From contig NZ_MWFK01000001.1 in the NCBI RefSeq assembly GCF_002078175.1, forward strand, positions 3,100,001 to 3,164,000: DNA of 64,000 bases. The letters run 5' to 3'. This document shows, in pieces, positions 32,743 to 43,965 of the stretch (positions are counted from its first letter, which is position 1; every line of letters starts with the position of its first letter). The position numbers were made by a program, and so were the translations under genes. The notes below the pieces were generated by a model. The model was not told the origin of the DNA. It saw nothing but the letters and a program-made list of their open reading frames with translations, and ran no database searches. The DNA is from Streptomyces sp. M41(2017) (lineage in GTDB: Bacteria > Actinomycetota > Actinomycetes > Streptomycetales > Streptomycetaceae).

Positions 32743-33144
32743 TCAGCCGCTGTGACAGCCGAGGAGCTCCGCCGTGGTGCCCCGGGCCGTCGTCCGCAGC
32801 GTGACGACCTTGTCGATGCGGGACGCGTCCTGGTCGAAGCGGAAGTCCGCGCGGCCCACCTCGACCCCGTCGGCGTCCTGCGACCGCACGGTGCAGTAGC
32901 CGCTCGAACCGGCGTCCTTGTGCACCTCCAGGTGCGCCTCGACCGCGGTGTCCGAGACGGCCTTGAAGGTGATCACCTGGGCGCTGATCTTGGTGCCACC
33001 GATGTAGTCGTAGCCGAACCAGCCGATCAGGGCGATGAGCACGACACCGAGGACACCCCCGACGACCTTCAGCCTGCGGTCCGCCCGCTCGTCCGCGGAG
33101 CGGCCGTACCGGCCCTCGGGCAGCCGCGTGCTCGCCGTCGTCAT
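32743..33144 (-). CDS. DUF4307 membrane protein
   Basis: A 133-residue single-pass protein. A short cytoplasmic N-terminus (LPEGRYGRSADERADRRL) precedes one transmembrane helix (VVGGVLGVVLIALIGWFGYDYI) and an extracytoplasmic beta-rich domain with two cysteines (GYCTV and LLGCHSG) that could form a disulfide. This is the DUF4307 pattern, conserved next to greA and mca in actinobacteria; function unknown. AGAGGA lies 6 bases before ATG 33144. It is divergent from mca. Confidence 0.87.
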   Translation of the reverse strand: MTTASTRLPEGRYGRSADERADRRLKVVGGVLGVVLIALIGWFGYDYIGGTKISAQVITFKAVSDTAVEAHLEVHKDAGSSGYCTVRSQDADGVEVGRADFRFDQDASRIDKVVTLRTTARGTTAELLGCHSG

Positions 33145-33294
33145 GATCGTCCTCTCGGCCGGGCCCCCGAACGGGGACCCCGGAATTATTCGCCCCCCGA
33201 TTCCGTCACTATAGAAGCCGCCCATCGCGCTGATTCACGCCGGGCGCCGACAGCGACCTACCCAGGCGACAGCCGACCGACCGAGGATTGAGTC

Positions 33295-34176
33295 TTGACT
33301 GACCAGCTGCGACTGATGGCCGTGCACGCCCACCCCGACGACGAGTCGAGCAAGGGCGCGGCCACCATGGCGAAGTACGTGTCCGAGGGGGTGGACGTGC
33401 TGGTCGTGACCTGCACGGGCGGGGAGCGCGGCTCCATCCTCAACCCCAAGCTTCAGGGCGACACGTACATCGAGGAGCACATCCACGAGGTGCGCAAGAA
33501 GGAGATGGACGAGGCCCGCGAGATCCTCGGCGTCAAGCAGTGGTGGCTCGGCTTCGTCGACTCGGGCCTGCCCGAGGGTGACCCGCTGCCCCCGCTCCCC
33601 GAGGGCTGCTTCGCCCTGGAGGACGTCGACAAGGCGGCCGGCGAGCTCGTCCGGCAGATCCGCTCGTTCCGCCCGCAGGTGATCACCACCTACGACGAGA
33701 ACGGCGGTTACCCGCACCCCGACCACATCATGACCCACAAGATCACGATGGTGGCGTTCGAGGGCGCGGCGGACACCGAGAAGTACCCCGAGGCGGAGTT
33801 CGGCCCGGCCTTCCAGCCGCAGAAGCTCTACTACAACCAGGGCTTCAACCGCCCCCGCACCGAGGCGCTGCACCACGCGCTCCTCGACCGGGGCATGGAG
33901 TCGCCGTACGGGGACTGGCTGAAGCGCTGGAGCGAGTTCGAGCGCACCGAGCGCACGCTGACCACGCACGTTCCCTGCGCGGACTTCTTCGAGATCCGGG
34001 ACAAGGCGCTCATCGCGCACGCCACCCAGATCGACCCGGACGGCGGCTGGTTCAAGGTCCCCATGGACCTCCAGCGGGAGGTCTGGCCGACCGAGGAGTA
34101 CGAGCTCGCGAAGTCCCTCGTCGATACATCCCTCCCCGAGGACGACCTCTTTGCGGGCATCCGCGACAATGCCTGA
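33295..34176 (+). CDS. mca: mycothiol S-conjugate amidase
   Basis: A 293-residue zinc amidase that cleaves mycothiol conjugates of electrophiles and antibiotics, releasing a mercapturic acid for export. It is part of actinobacterial thiol detoxification. Zinc and active-site motifs are visible: AVHAHPDDESSKG near residue 10 and GGYPHPDHIMTH later. Family segments LVVTCTGGERGSILNP and WWLGFVDSGLPEGDP match Mca rather than MshB. TTG 33295 is the start: AGGA lies 7 bases upstream and translation from there aligns with the conserved N-terminus. Confidence 0.95.
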   Translation: MTDQLRLMAVHAHPDDESSKGAATMAKYVSEGVDVLVVTCTGGERGSILNPKLQGDTYIEEHIHEVRKKEMDEAREILGVKQWWLGFVDSGLPEGDPLPPLPEGCFALEDVDKAAGELVRQIRSFRPQVITTYDENGGYPHPDHIMTHKITMVAFEGAADTEKYPEAEFGPAFQPQKLYYNQGFNRPRTEALHHALLDRGMESPYGDWLKRWSEFERTERTLTTHVPCADFFEIRDKALIAHATQIDPDGGWFKVPMDLQREVWPTEEYELAKSLVDTSLPEDDLFAGIRDNA

Positions 34177-34177
34177 C

Positions 34178-34465
34178 ATGAGCGCAAGCCTGGCACTGAC
34201 GCACCTCGCCCCCCTCGCCAAGGAGGTCGACGAGAACAAGGTCACCCCCGGCGTCCTCGGCTTCATCGTCTTCGCGGTGATGGCCCTGGCCGTCTGGGGC
34301 CTGATGAAGTCCATGAACCGCCACATGGGCAAGGTCACCTTCCCCGAGGACGCCGACACCAAGGCGGACTCCGGCACCGCCGACCGGACCGGCTCCGCCC
34401 CGGCGGCCACCGGCCCCGGCACCGCGGGCTCCGGCTCCGGCGGAGCCGCGCCCGCCAAGGGCTGA
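34178..34465 (+). CDS. small membrane protein downstream of mca
   Basis: A 95-residue protein: short N-terminus, one transmembrane helix (VLGFIVFAVMALAVWGLMKSM), then a disordered Thr/Gly/Ala-rich cytoplasmic tail. ATG 34178 begins one base after the mca stop; ATG 34169 would overlap it. Either way it is translationally coupled to mca. Function unknown; the arrangement is one I remember as conserved in Streptomyces. Confidence 0.75.
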   Translation: MSASLALTHLAPLAKEVDENKVTPGVLGFIVFAVMALAVWGLMKSMNRHMGKVTFPEDADTKADSGTADRTGSAPAATGPGTAGSGSGGAAPAKG

Positions 34466-34544
34466 CCACGGCTTCCCCGGACCCCGCACAGCGGTGTCCG
34501 GGCGGCCCGCCCGGTACGAGCGGCCCACCCGGCCCGGCGCGGCC

Positions 34545-37500
34545 TCAGTCCCGAGCCGCCCTCACCGCCACGCCCATCACGTCACGGGCGTGGCGGCCCG
34601 GCACCATGCCCAGACGCCACGCCTGCCAGCCCGCGTCCAGGTCGACGCCCCGCTCCAGAAGGAGCTGGTAGGCCTCGATGCAGTCGTCGAGCTTGCCGTC
34701 CCGCGTCGCGTGGCCGGTCCGCGCCAGCTGCGCCAGCTCCTCCTGGGCCACCGCCGCCCCCACCTCGTAGCCGCCGGGCGCCGCGTAGGGAAGCAGGGTG
34801 CTGCGCAGGAAGCGCGCCCAGTCCTCGCCGCGGTGGTCGCCGTACGACGCGAACAGACCCACGGCCTCGTCGCACAGCGCCATGGCCTGCTGGGCGCGGC
34901 CGTTGCCCGCGTCGACGACCGCGAGCTCCAGACACGTCCAGGCCTCGCCGTGCGCCACCCCGATGCGCTGGAAGTCCGCCCGGGCGTCCACCAGGAGCTG
35001 GCGGGCGAAGCCGGAGTTGCGCAGCGAACCCGTCTGCGCGGCCCGCTGGTCGCGGGTCACCCGGGCCGAATGGTGCCGGGCGCACGCCAGCCCGTACACG
35101 TCCCGCATGCGGGAGAACATCGTCCGTGAGCGCTCCAGCTCGCGCACCGCCTGGTCGAGATTGCCGGTCTCCTCCAGCGCCTGGCCCAGGTAGTACACCG
35201 TCCACGCCTCGCCGCGGGCGTCCTCGTTCTCCCGGTGACGCGACGCCGCCTGACGCAGCCCGTCGACCGCGGACGACGGGTCGCCCTCCACCAGGCGGGC
35301 CCGGGCCAGCTGGGTCAGCGCCCAGGCCTCACCGCGGGCGTCGCGGGTACGGCCGTACAGATCGAGCGCCTCACGCAGCTCCCGGTCGGCGCGCGGCACG
35401 TCTCCCATGCGCAGCCCGAGCTGCCCCAGCTGGAAGTGCGCCCACGCCTCGCCGTGCACCGAGCCGCTCGCGCGGTGCAGGACCAGCGCCTCGGTCAGCA
35501 GGTCCAGCGCCTGGGCGAGCCGGGACCTGTCCCGTTCCACCGCCGCCAGCGCGTGCATCGTCCACGCCCGGTCCGCCGCCAGCTCCGGGGAGGCCTGCAG
35601 GTCCATGGCCTCCTGGAGCTTCGCCGCCGCCTCGGTCAGATTGCCCTGGTGATGCAGCGTGATGCCCAGCGAGCACAGTGCCCGCGCCGCGCCCGCGTCG
35701 TGGTGCGCCTCGAAGTACAGGTCCACCACCGACGCCAGCGTCGTCCGCGCCTTGTCCAGCTCACCGAGCTGACGGGCCGCGATACCGGTGCGCCACTGCA
35801 CCGAGCGGACCAGCAGCCCCTGGTCGACGGCCTGCGTCAGCTCGCTGATCTCGCCGAGGCGGTACAGGTCGCCCCGCAGCAGGCAGTAGTCGCACAGGGC
35901 GCCCAGCAGGTTCAGGACGGCGGACTGGTTCACCCCCTCCGCGTGCCGCAGGGCCGCCGTGATGAAGCTCGACTCGTCGTCCAGCCAGCGCAGCGCGGCG
36001 TCCAGCGACGTGAAGCCGTGCGGCCCGAACTGGTCGGCGCGCGTCGACGTCTTGCCGTCGACCAGGCGGATCACCGAGTCGGCGAGCTCCGCGTAGTTCA
36101 CGATCAGGCGTTCCTGCGCGGCCGTGCGCTCCGTCGCCTCCTCCTCGTCGAGGAGCCGGGCGGTGGCGAAGGCCCGGACGAGGTCGTGCAGGCGATAGCG
36201 GCTGCCGCGCACGTGGTCGATCAGGCCCGCCTGCGAGAGCGCCGTCAGATGCCGGGTCGCCTCGGGTTCGTCGGTCGCGAGGAGCGAGGCCGCCGCCGCG
36301 GCGCCGAGGGAGGCCCGGCCGGCCAGCGCCAGCCGGCGCAGCAGCCGGCGGCCCATGTCCGACTGATCCGTGTACCGCAGCCACAGCACCCGCTCGACGG
36401 GTTCCACCGGGCCGTACGCCGCCAGGTCGGTCGCGAGCCGGCGGGCGGTGCGCGGACCGAGCGACGAGCCCGCCACGCGCAGCGCCAGCGGCAGTCCGCC
36501 GCACAACTCCCTTACCTGGTCGATCGATTCGGCGTCGTACGGGCCGGTGCGGTCCTGTGCCGACGCGGTGAGCAGTTCCTCCGCGCCCGCCGCGTCCAGG
36601 GCCTCGACGGGGAGCTGGTGCACCCAGGCGGGGAGGTCGGCGGGCAGGTCGAGCGGCTTGCGCGCGGTGACCAGGACGAGGCTCTCCGAGCGCTCCGGTA
36701 CGAGGGTGCGCACCTGCTCGGCGTCGCTCGCGTCGTCCAGCACGATCGTCACCGGCAGGCCCGTCAGATGCTGGTGGTACAGCTCGCTCAGCCGTCTGAC
36801 CTGCTGGTCCTGCGAGGAACGCTCACGGAACAGGAGCTGTTCGCGGGGCGCGCCCAGCCGGTTCAGCAGATGGAGCAGCGCGTCGCGGGTGGTGAGCGGT
36901 GGGTCGTCCGGGCTGTCGCCCCGCAGGTCCACCACGCACGCGCCGCGGAACTGGTCCTTGAGGGCGTGCGCCGCGCGGATCGCGAGCGTGCTGCGGCCGG
37001 AGCCCGGTGCGCCGTGCAGCACGACGACCGTCGGTTTCGTCTCCGTGCTCGCCCGGGCCGCCTGCACCCACTGCGCGACCCGGGACAGCTCGGTCCGGCG
37101 TCCGGCGAACGGGCCCTCCGACTCGGGAAGTTGGCCGAAGGACTGCTCCAGGACGTTGCGTCTGCGGGCCGCCGCGCTCTTGTCGGTGCGCCGCAGCTGG
37201 GGCGCACCCTTCTTCGCGCCGGTCGACGCGTTGAGTACCCGCTGCTGGTCGAGGAACGGCCGGATGCCCCGTACCTCCAGGGCGGTCAGCCACTGGAGCC
37301 GCAGTTGTTCGGGGCCGCCGGGCTGGCCCAGTGCCCCGGCGCGGCGGCTCGCGGCCGGCACGTGCGTGGCCGTCACCTTGAGGACGGTGGCCGCGGCGCC
37401 CGCCACCGCCACCGTCGCCCCGGTACCGACAGCCGTGCCCGCGCCGGTACCGAGCGCCAGGTCGGCCACGACGGCCGCCAACGCGCCAACGGCAGCCACC

Positions 37501-37748
37501 AGCAGCGGAGTTCCGGACCCCTCGCGCGCGTAGCGCTGCCCGAACGTCTGCTGTCCGGCCGCCGCCTCGTCCAGGGCCCGTGTGTACGTCGCGTACTCCT
37601 CCGCGGCCGTCTCCGCCATCGCGTCGAGCGCGGCCCGCGCCCGCGACAGCAGCACCCCGCCGTCGACACGCCCTCCCGACCGGCGCACCTCCTCCTCGAC
37701 GGCCCTGGCCAACAGGCGCTCGGCCTCCGCCCGGTGGCTCTCCCGCAT
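34545..37748 (-). CDS. STAND/NB-ARC-type ATPase with TPR repeats
   Basis: A 1067-residue signalling ATPase. A helical N-terminus is followed by a hydrophobic hairpin (about 80-128, PLLVAAVGALAAVVADLAL and TVAVAGAAATVLKV) that probably inserts into the membrane. The NTPase domain (about 210-560) has P-loop GAPGSGRST (Arg 252 in place of the usual Lys), Walker B VTIVLDDASD, sensor LVTARKPL and GLPLALRVAG. The C-terminal half holds about ten TPR-like repeats (HGEAWAHFQLGQLGLRMGD, RGEAWALTQLARARLVEGD and similar). There is no DNA-binding domain, so it is not an AfsR-type regulator. GGAGGGGG precedes ATG 37748. Confidence 0.85.
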   Translation of the reverse strand: MRESHRAEAERLLARAVEEEVRRSGGRVDGGVLLSRARAALDAMAETAAEEYATYTRALDEAAAGQQTFGQRYAREGSGTPLLVAAVGALAAVVADLALGTGAGTAVGTGATVAVAGAAATVLKVTATHVPAASRRAGALGQPGGPEQLRLQWLTALEVRGIRPFLDQQRVLNASTGAKKGAPQLRRTDKSAAARRRNVLEQSFGQLPESEGPFAGRRTELSRVAQWVQAARASTETKPTVVVLHGAPGSGRSTLAIRAAHALKDQFRGACVVDLRGDSPDDPPLTTRDALLHLLNRLGAPREQLLFRERSSQDQQVRRLSELYHQHLTGLPVTIVLDDASDAEQVRTLVPERSESLVLVTARKPLDLPADLPAWVHQLPVEALDAAGAEELLTASAQDRTGPYDAESIDQVRELCGGLPLALRVAGSSLGPRTARRLATDLAAYGPVEPVERVLWLRYTDQSDMGRRLLRRLALAGRASLGAAAAASLLATDEPEATRHLTALSQAGLIDHVRGSRYRLHDLVRAFATARLLDEEEATERTAAQERLIVNYAELADSVIRLVDGKTSTRADQFGPHGFTSLDAALRWLDDESSFITAALRHAEGVNQSAVLNLLGALCDYCLLRGDLYRLGEISELTQAVDQGLLVRSVQWRTGIAARQLGELDKARTTLASVVDLYFEAHHDAGAARALCSLGITLHHQGNLTEAAAKLQEAMDLQASPELAADRAWTMHALAAVERDRSRLAQALDLLTEALVLHRASGSVHGEAWAHFQLGQLGLRMGDVPRADRELREALDLYGRTRDARGEAWALTQLARARLVEGDPSSAVDGLRQAASRHRENEDARGEAWTVYYLGQALEETGNLDQAVRELERSRTMFSRMRDVYGLACARHHSARVTRDQRAAQTGSLRNSGFARQLLVDARADFQRIGVAHGEAWTCLELAVVDAGNGRAQQAMALCDEAVGLFASYGDHRGEDWARFLRSTLLPYAAPGGYEVGAAVAQEELAQLARTGHATRDGKLDDCIEAYQLLLERGVDLDAGWQAWRLGMVPGRHARDVMGVAVRAARD

Positions 37749-37943
37749 GTCACGTCCCCCTCCGGCAGCAACTCCTTGGCCTATGAGTGTCCTTCGGGAG
37801 CGACCTGAGCGCGAGAGGGCCGACGATCACCCTCACGCCGCCTGCCGCGGGACGGGCCGCGTTGGGCGGATCGGGTGGTGCGCCCGCGCCGGGCCCGCAG
37901 GCCGTCCCGCCCCGGGCGGGGAGCCGTCAGGCAGGATGGAAGC

Positions 37944-39983
<2,040 letters not shown>

Positions 39984-40100
39984 CGGGACGCGGCTCGCAC
40001 CCGGCCGGGCGTGTTCCGCCGAGGGGCCGGGGTGCGGGCTGCCGGTTCCCGGGCTCCGGTTCCGGGCACGGTCTGCCGAGGGGAACCGGTGTACGCGGCG

Positions 40101-40826
40101 TCAGGTCCCGAACTCCGCGAGGGCGCGTTCCACGACGGTCTCCAGCCGGTCGTGGTGCGCGCCCTTCCAGTAGGCGCGCCCGCAGTCCGCGCACTGCGCG
40201 AACACGTCGTACGACCGCTCGGTGCCGCCCTCCAGCCGGTCGGCGACCTGTTCCTTGGTCGCCTCGGCGAGGAGGCCGTTGCAGGCGGTGCAGCGGGTCC
40301 ACGGTTTCAGCTCGGGCGCGAACCGGCCCAGTACGTCGCGGAGCTGGTCGTCGGGCCGGGTGCTGTAGACGAAGCCGCCCGCCCACAGCTCACGGCGGTG
40401 CAGCAGTCCGCGGTCGCGGCTGAGCAGGACGCGTCGCTCGGCCGCGGACCGTGCGGCGAGGGCGGGGTCGCCGATGTCGGTGGACTCGTAGGCCGCGTCG
40501 ACGCCGAGGAGCCGGAGCCGGCGGGCCAGGGTGCCGAGGTGCACGTCGAGAAGGAAGCGCAGCGGAGCCCCGGGGACGCGCTGTGGTCGCTCGACGGCAC
40601 GGACCCGGACCGACTCGCCGGCCGCCGGGATGTGCGAGAAGGGCACCTCCGTGCCGTCCACGACCAGGGCGCCGACCTCGGTGAGCGGGACGCCGAGCGA
40701 CTCGACGACATGGCCGAGGGTGGAGGAGCCGTCGGTGGCGGCGGGGGTGGCTCCCGCGCGGCGGGCGTGCGGGACGAACAGCCCCAGTTCGGGGGCGAAT
40801 TCGATGTGGATCTCCGGTCCGTTCAC
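40101..40826 (-). CDS. Mut7-C RNase domain protein with ubiquitin-like N-terminus
   Basis: A 241-residue protein. Residues 1-85 form a beta-grasp, ubiquitin-like domain (IHIEFAPELGLF, VGALVVDGTEVPFSHI). The Mut7-C PIN-like nuclease domain follows (RFLLDVHLGTLARRLRLLGVDAAYE, LLSRDRGLLHR), with a zinc ribbon at the end (CTACN and CADCG). The conserved Asp residues of the PIN fold are present, so an RNase is expected. GTG 40826 is the start. It runs in the same direction as the TetR gene, whose stop lies 4 bases upstream of it, so both may belong to the MFS-TetR transcript. Confidence 0.9.
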   Translation of the reverse strand: MNGPEIHIEFAPELGLFVPHARRAGATPAATDGSSTLGHVVESLGVPLTEVGALVVDGTEVPFSHIPAAGESVRVRAVERPQRVPGAPLRFLLDVHLGTLARRLRLLGVDAAYESTDIGDPALAARSAAERRVLLSRDRGLLHRRELWAGGFVYSTRPDDQLRDVLGRFAPELKPWTRCTACNGLLAEATKEQVADRLEGGTERSYDVFAQCADCGRAYWKGAHHDRLETVVERALAEFGT

Positions 40827-40830
40827 GCGG

Positions 40831-41502
40831 TCAGGATGACATGCGGGGCGCTCCCGCGGCCTCCGGGTTTCGCGGCGGCAGACCGTGCTCCAGGACGCTG
40901 ACGGTCCGGTCGACGAGGTCGGCGAAGTCCTCGCGGTGGCCGGTCTCGGCCCAGTACAGGGAGGTCTCCATCAGCCCGCCGATCAGGGACATGGCGAAGA
41001 CGCGGACCTCCAGGCTGTCCGGGTCCCGGCCGACGCGCTCCGCGATGGCCCGGCTGAGCAGTCTCCCGGTGACCGAGGCGCTCTCCATCATCCGGGACCG
41101 CACCGCGGGGACCTCGACCATCAGCCGGGTCCGCAGCCGGGAGACCTCGGGCTCCTCCGACCCGCCGAGGCCGATGGCCTTGCGGAGCACGTGGCGCAGG
41201 GAGTCGAACCAGGGTTCGTCGGCGGGGCGCTCCCGCAGTTCCTGTTCCAGCAGGGGGTCGTACTCGTCCGTGAGGACGATGTCCTCCTTGGTGGGGAAGT
41301 ACCGGAACACGGTGGAGGGGGAGACCTCGGCCGCCTCCGCGATCTGCTCGACGGTCGTGGCGTCGTACCCCTGTGCCTCGATGAGCCGGTACGTCGCCTC
41401 GCGGATCGCGATGCGGGTCTTGATCTTCTTCCGTTCGCGGAGCCCCGGCTGGGGCTCCGCGGCGGGAGTGGAACTCTGTGCGGTGGCGGCCATGGTCCTC
41501 AT
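40831..41502 (-). CDS. TetR-family repressor
   Basis: A 223-residue repressor. N-terminal helix-turn-helix: IREATYRLIEAQGYDATTVEQIAEAAEVSPSTVFRYFPTKEDIV, then an all-helical ligand domain with MESASVTGRLLSRAIAERVG. ATG 41502 overlaps the MFS stop (ATGA), so it is translationally coupled; ATG 41493 with GAGG 3 bases upstream is an alternative. It probably represses the efflux gene it is coupled to, by binding the dyad at 43051-43084. Confidence 0.92.
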   Translation of the reverse strand: MRTMAATAQSSTPAAEPQPGLRERKKIKTRIAIREATYRLIEAQGYDATTVEQIAEAAEVSPSTVFRYFPTKEDIVLTDEYDPLLEQELRERPADEPWFDSLRHVLRKAIGLGGSEEPEVSRLRTRLMVEVPAVRSRMMESASVTGRLLSRAIAERVGRDPDSLEVRVFAMSLIGGLMETSLYWAETGHREDFADLVDRTVSVLEHGLPPRNPEAAGAPRMSS

Positions 41503-43064
41503 TGTCCGGCATCGGCCGGAGCCGGGGCCATGCTGGTGTCCTCCTTCGGCGCGGGCACGGAAGGGCGGGCGCCGGGCAGCAGCGCGGCGGCCAGCAGCGC
41601 GGTGACCAGCGCGGCGACGCCGCTGACGAGCAGGACCAGGTCCATGCCGTGGACGTAGGCGGCGTCGGCGGAGGCGGCGAGGGCATGGTCGCCGAGCCGG
41701 GCGGCGACCACGTGTGCGCCGACCACGGAGTCCCCGGCGGTGTCCGCGGCCGCGCGGGGCAGGGCGGAGGTGTCGAGCCGGTCGGTGTACGCGCTCGCCA
41801 GCAGCGAGCCGAGCAGGGCGATGCCGATCGCCCCGCCGACCTGGCGCACGGTCATCAGCAGGCCGGAGCCGCTGCCGGCCCGGTCGCGGGGGAGGGCGCC
41901 GAGCGCGGCGGACATGGAGGGGACGACGGCGAAGCCGAAGCCGAGTCCGGCGACGGACAGCCACAGCGCGGTGAAGCCGTAGCCGTCGTCGACGGTCGTC
42001 CGGCTGCCGAGGAACGCGGCGAAGGCCAGGGTGACCAGACCGGCGCTGATCACCGCGCGGGCCCCGAACCGGGCGAGCAGCGGCTGGGCGGCCCGGGAGG
42101 CGATCAGCAGTCCGCCCATCATCGGCAGCATCCGTACGCCGGTCGCGAGCGCGTCGTGGCCGAGGACGGCCTGGAGGTACTGCGGCAGCACGAACATCAG
42201 GCCGGAGAGCACGAACATGACGAGCGTCGCGGCGAGCGTGTTGAGCAGGAAGCCGCGCTGCGCGAGCAGGGAGAGGTCCAGCATCGGGCGGACGGCGCGG
42301 CGCTCCCGTACGACGAGCAGCGTGATGAGGACGACGGAGGCGGCGAAGCAGGTGAGCACGAGCGGGTCGCCCCAGCCGCGTCCCGGGGCCTCGATGATGG
42401 CGTAGATCAGCACGCTGAGGCCGACCGCGGTGAGCGCGGTGGAGACGGTGTCCACCGTGGGCGAGGCGGGGTCGCGGGTCTCGGGGAGCAGGAGCACGCA
42501 GGCGGCGATGCCGATGGCCGCCATCGGCACGTTCACCAGGAAGACCGATCCCCACCAGAAGTGGTTCAGCAGCCAGCCGCCGATGATCGGGCCGAGCGGC
42601 AGACCGAGCGCCGAGGCCGCGGAGACGGCTCCGACGGCCTTGGTGCGCTCGTCGGGTCCGAAGAGCGAGGGCAGTACGGCCAGGGCGAGCGGCATGACGA
42701 GCGCGCCGCCGACCCCCATCAGGGCGCGAGCGACGATCACCCAGGTCACGTCGGAGACGAGGGCGCCGGCCAGGGATCCGGCGAGGAAGACGCCGAGCCC
42801 GGTGATGAGCATCCGGCGGCGTCCGAAGCGGTCGCCGAGCAGGCCCGCGGGGAGCATGAGCGAGGCGAAGACGACGACATACGCGTCGGCCGTCCATTGC
42901 TGCTGTCCGGTGGAGGCGCCCAGGTCACGGGCCATCGTCGGCAGTGCGACGTTCAGGATCGTCATGTCGAAGCCGAGCACGAGCATGCTCGCGACCAGGG
43001 CCCCGAGGGCCCACCAGCGGCGCGGGTCGCGCCGGACGGCACCGTCGTGCGTGATAGTCACCAT
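41499..43064 (-). CDS. MFS drug-efflux transporter (DHA2, 14 TM)
   Basis: A 521-residue proton-coupled exporter of the EmrB/QacA group. Diagnostic segments: FDMTILNVALPTMARDLG in TM1, motif A LGDRFGRRRML, motif C-like GPIIGGWLLNHFWWGSVFLVNVP, and AGSGSGLLMTVRQVGGAIGIALLG late in the protein. About 14 hydrophobic segments can be counted. It is first in a transcript with the coupled TetR gene. The start ATG 43064 lies inside a candidate operator. Confidence 0.94.
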   Translation of the reverse strand: MVTITHDGAVRRDPRRWWALGALVASMLVLGFDMTILNVALPTMARDLGASTGQQQWTADAYVVVFASLMLPAGLLGDRFGRRRMLITGLGVFLAGSLAGALVSDVTWVIVARALMGVGGALVMPLALAVLPSLFGPDERTKAVGAVSAASALGLPLGPIIGGWLLNHFWWGSVFLVNVPMAAIGIAACVLLLPETRDPASPTVDTVSTALTAVGLSVLIYAIIEAPGRGWGDPLVLTCFAASVVLITLLVVRERRAVRPMLDLSLLAQRGFLLNTLAATLVMFVLSGLMFVLPQYLQAVLGHDALATGVRMLPMMGGLLIASRAAQPLLARFGARAVISAGLVTLAFAAFLGSRTTVDDGYGFTALWLSVAGLGFGFAVVPSMSAALGALPRDRAGSGSGLLMTVRQVGGAIGIALLGSLLASAYTDRLDTSALPRAAADTAGDSVVGAHVVAARLGDHALAASADAAYVHGMDLVLLVSGVAALVTALLAAALLPGARPSVPAPKEDTSMAPAPADAGQ

Positions 43065-43084
43065 GAAATGAGAGTAACTATCAA
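43051..43084 (-). promoter_or_regulatory. candidate TetR operator over the MFS gene start
   Basis: TGATAGT (43052-43058) and ACTATCA (43077-43083) form an inverted repeat. Comparing the arms outward, GTGATAGTCAC and TTGATAGTTAC agree at 9 of 11. It overlaps the MFS start codon, with TTGACA (minus strand) about 10 bases further upstream. The 18-base gap between arms is wide for a TetR dimer, so two dimers or only one arm may be used. Confidence 0.45.
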
Positions 43085-43170
43085 AAGGGCATGACTGTCA
43101 ATCCACTCATGCTGTCATTTCGTGCCGCCCGTCGCGGGTTCGCCGTCTGTCGGGGGCTCCCGGAAACGCG

Positions 43171-43202
43171 CAGTGGCCGCGACTCGAGAGTCGCGGCCAC
43201 TG
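43171..43202. terminator. terminator after the hemolysin III gene
   Basis: CAGTGGCCGCGACTC (43171-43185) pairs perfectly with 43188-43202 with only GA between. It lies 42 bases past the end of the minus-strand hemolysin III gene. Confidence 0.83.
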
Positions 43203-43244
43203 CCGAAGAAAGGGGTCCCGGGGCCGGTGGCGCCCGGGGAGGGG

Positions 43245-43958
43245 TCATCCGTGCTGGTAGGCCACCAGGGAGATGCCGACGTAGTGCACGACGAACGCCG
43301 CGAGGGTCAGCGAGTGGAAGACCTCGTGGAAGCCGAAGTAGCGAGGGGAGGGGTTCGGGCGCTTGATGCCGTAGATGACCCCGCCCGCGCTGTAGAGCAG
43401 GCCGCCCACGACGACCAGGACGAGGACGGCGATGCCGCCGGTGCGCATGAAGTCGGGGAGGAAGAAGACCGCCGCCCAGCCCATGGCGATGTAGCAGGGG
43501 GTGTAGAGCCAGCGCGGGGCGCCGACCCAGAACACCCGGAAGGCGATGCCCGCCGCCGCGGCGGCCCAGATGCTCCACAGCAGCCACTTCCCCTTGGCGT
43601 CGGGGAGCAGCAGCATCGTGAGCGGGGTGTAGGTGCCGGCGATGATCAGGAAGATGTTCGCGTGGTCGAGTCTGCGCAGGACGCCGTCCATCCGCGGGCT
43701 CCAGTCGCCCCGGTGGTAGAGGGCGCTGACGCCGAACAGCAGGCAGGCCGTCAGGGCGAAGATCCCGCACGCGACGCGGCCGCGAGGTGAGTCCGCCAGC
43801 GCGGTGAGGATCAGTCCGGAGATGAGGGCGGCCGGGAACATGCCGAGGTGCAGCCAGCCGCGGAGCTTGGGCTTGATCTCTTCCGACAGGGTGTGCGCGA
43901 CGGACCCGGGGCCGGCGGCCGGCGAGTCCGTGGGCGCGTCGGGGACGGACGCAGTCAT
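43245..43958 (-). CDS. hemolysin III / PAQR-family membrane protein
   Basis: A 237-residue seven-helix membrane protein of the YqfA/HlyIII (PAQR-related) family. Conserved elements are visible: GVSALYHRGDWSP, LDHANIFLIIAGTYTPL, and GFHEVFHSLTLAAFVVHY, whose His and Asp residues are the predicted metal-site hydrolase residues of the superfamily. In bacteria such proteins affect membrane lipid composition; haemolysis is not a given. ATG 43958 follows a TACGAT hexamer by 7 bases with no ribosome site (leaderless) and an operator-like dyad lies just upstream. Confidence 0.92.
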   Translation of the reverse strand: MTASVPDAPTDSPAAGPGSVAHTLSEEIKPKLRGWLHLGMFPAALISGLILTALADSPRGRVACGIFALTACLLFGVSALYHRGDWSPRMDGVLRRLDHANIFLIIAGTYTPLTMLLLPDAKGKWLLWSIWAAAAAGIAFRVFWVGAPRWLYTPCYIAMGWAAVFFLPDFMRTGGIAVLVLVVVGGLLYSAGGVIYGIKRPNPSPRYFGFHEVFHSLTLAAFVVHYVGISLVAYQHG

Positions 43959-43965
43959 GGTCCGA

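Noticed and set aside
35235..37808. 857-codon plus-strand frame over the STAND gene
   Set aside because: Antisense artefact; the minus-strand frame has NTPase motifs and TPR repeats.
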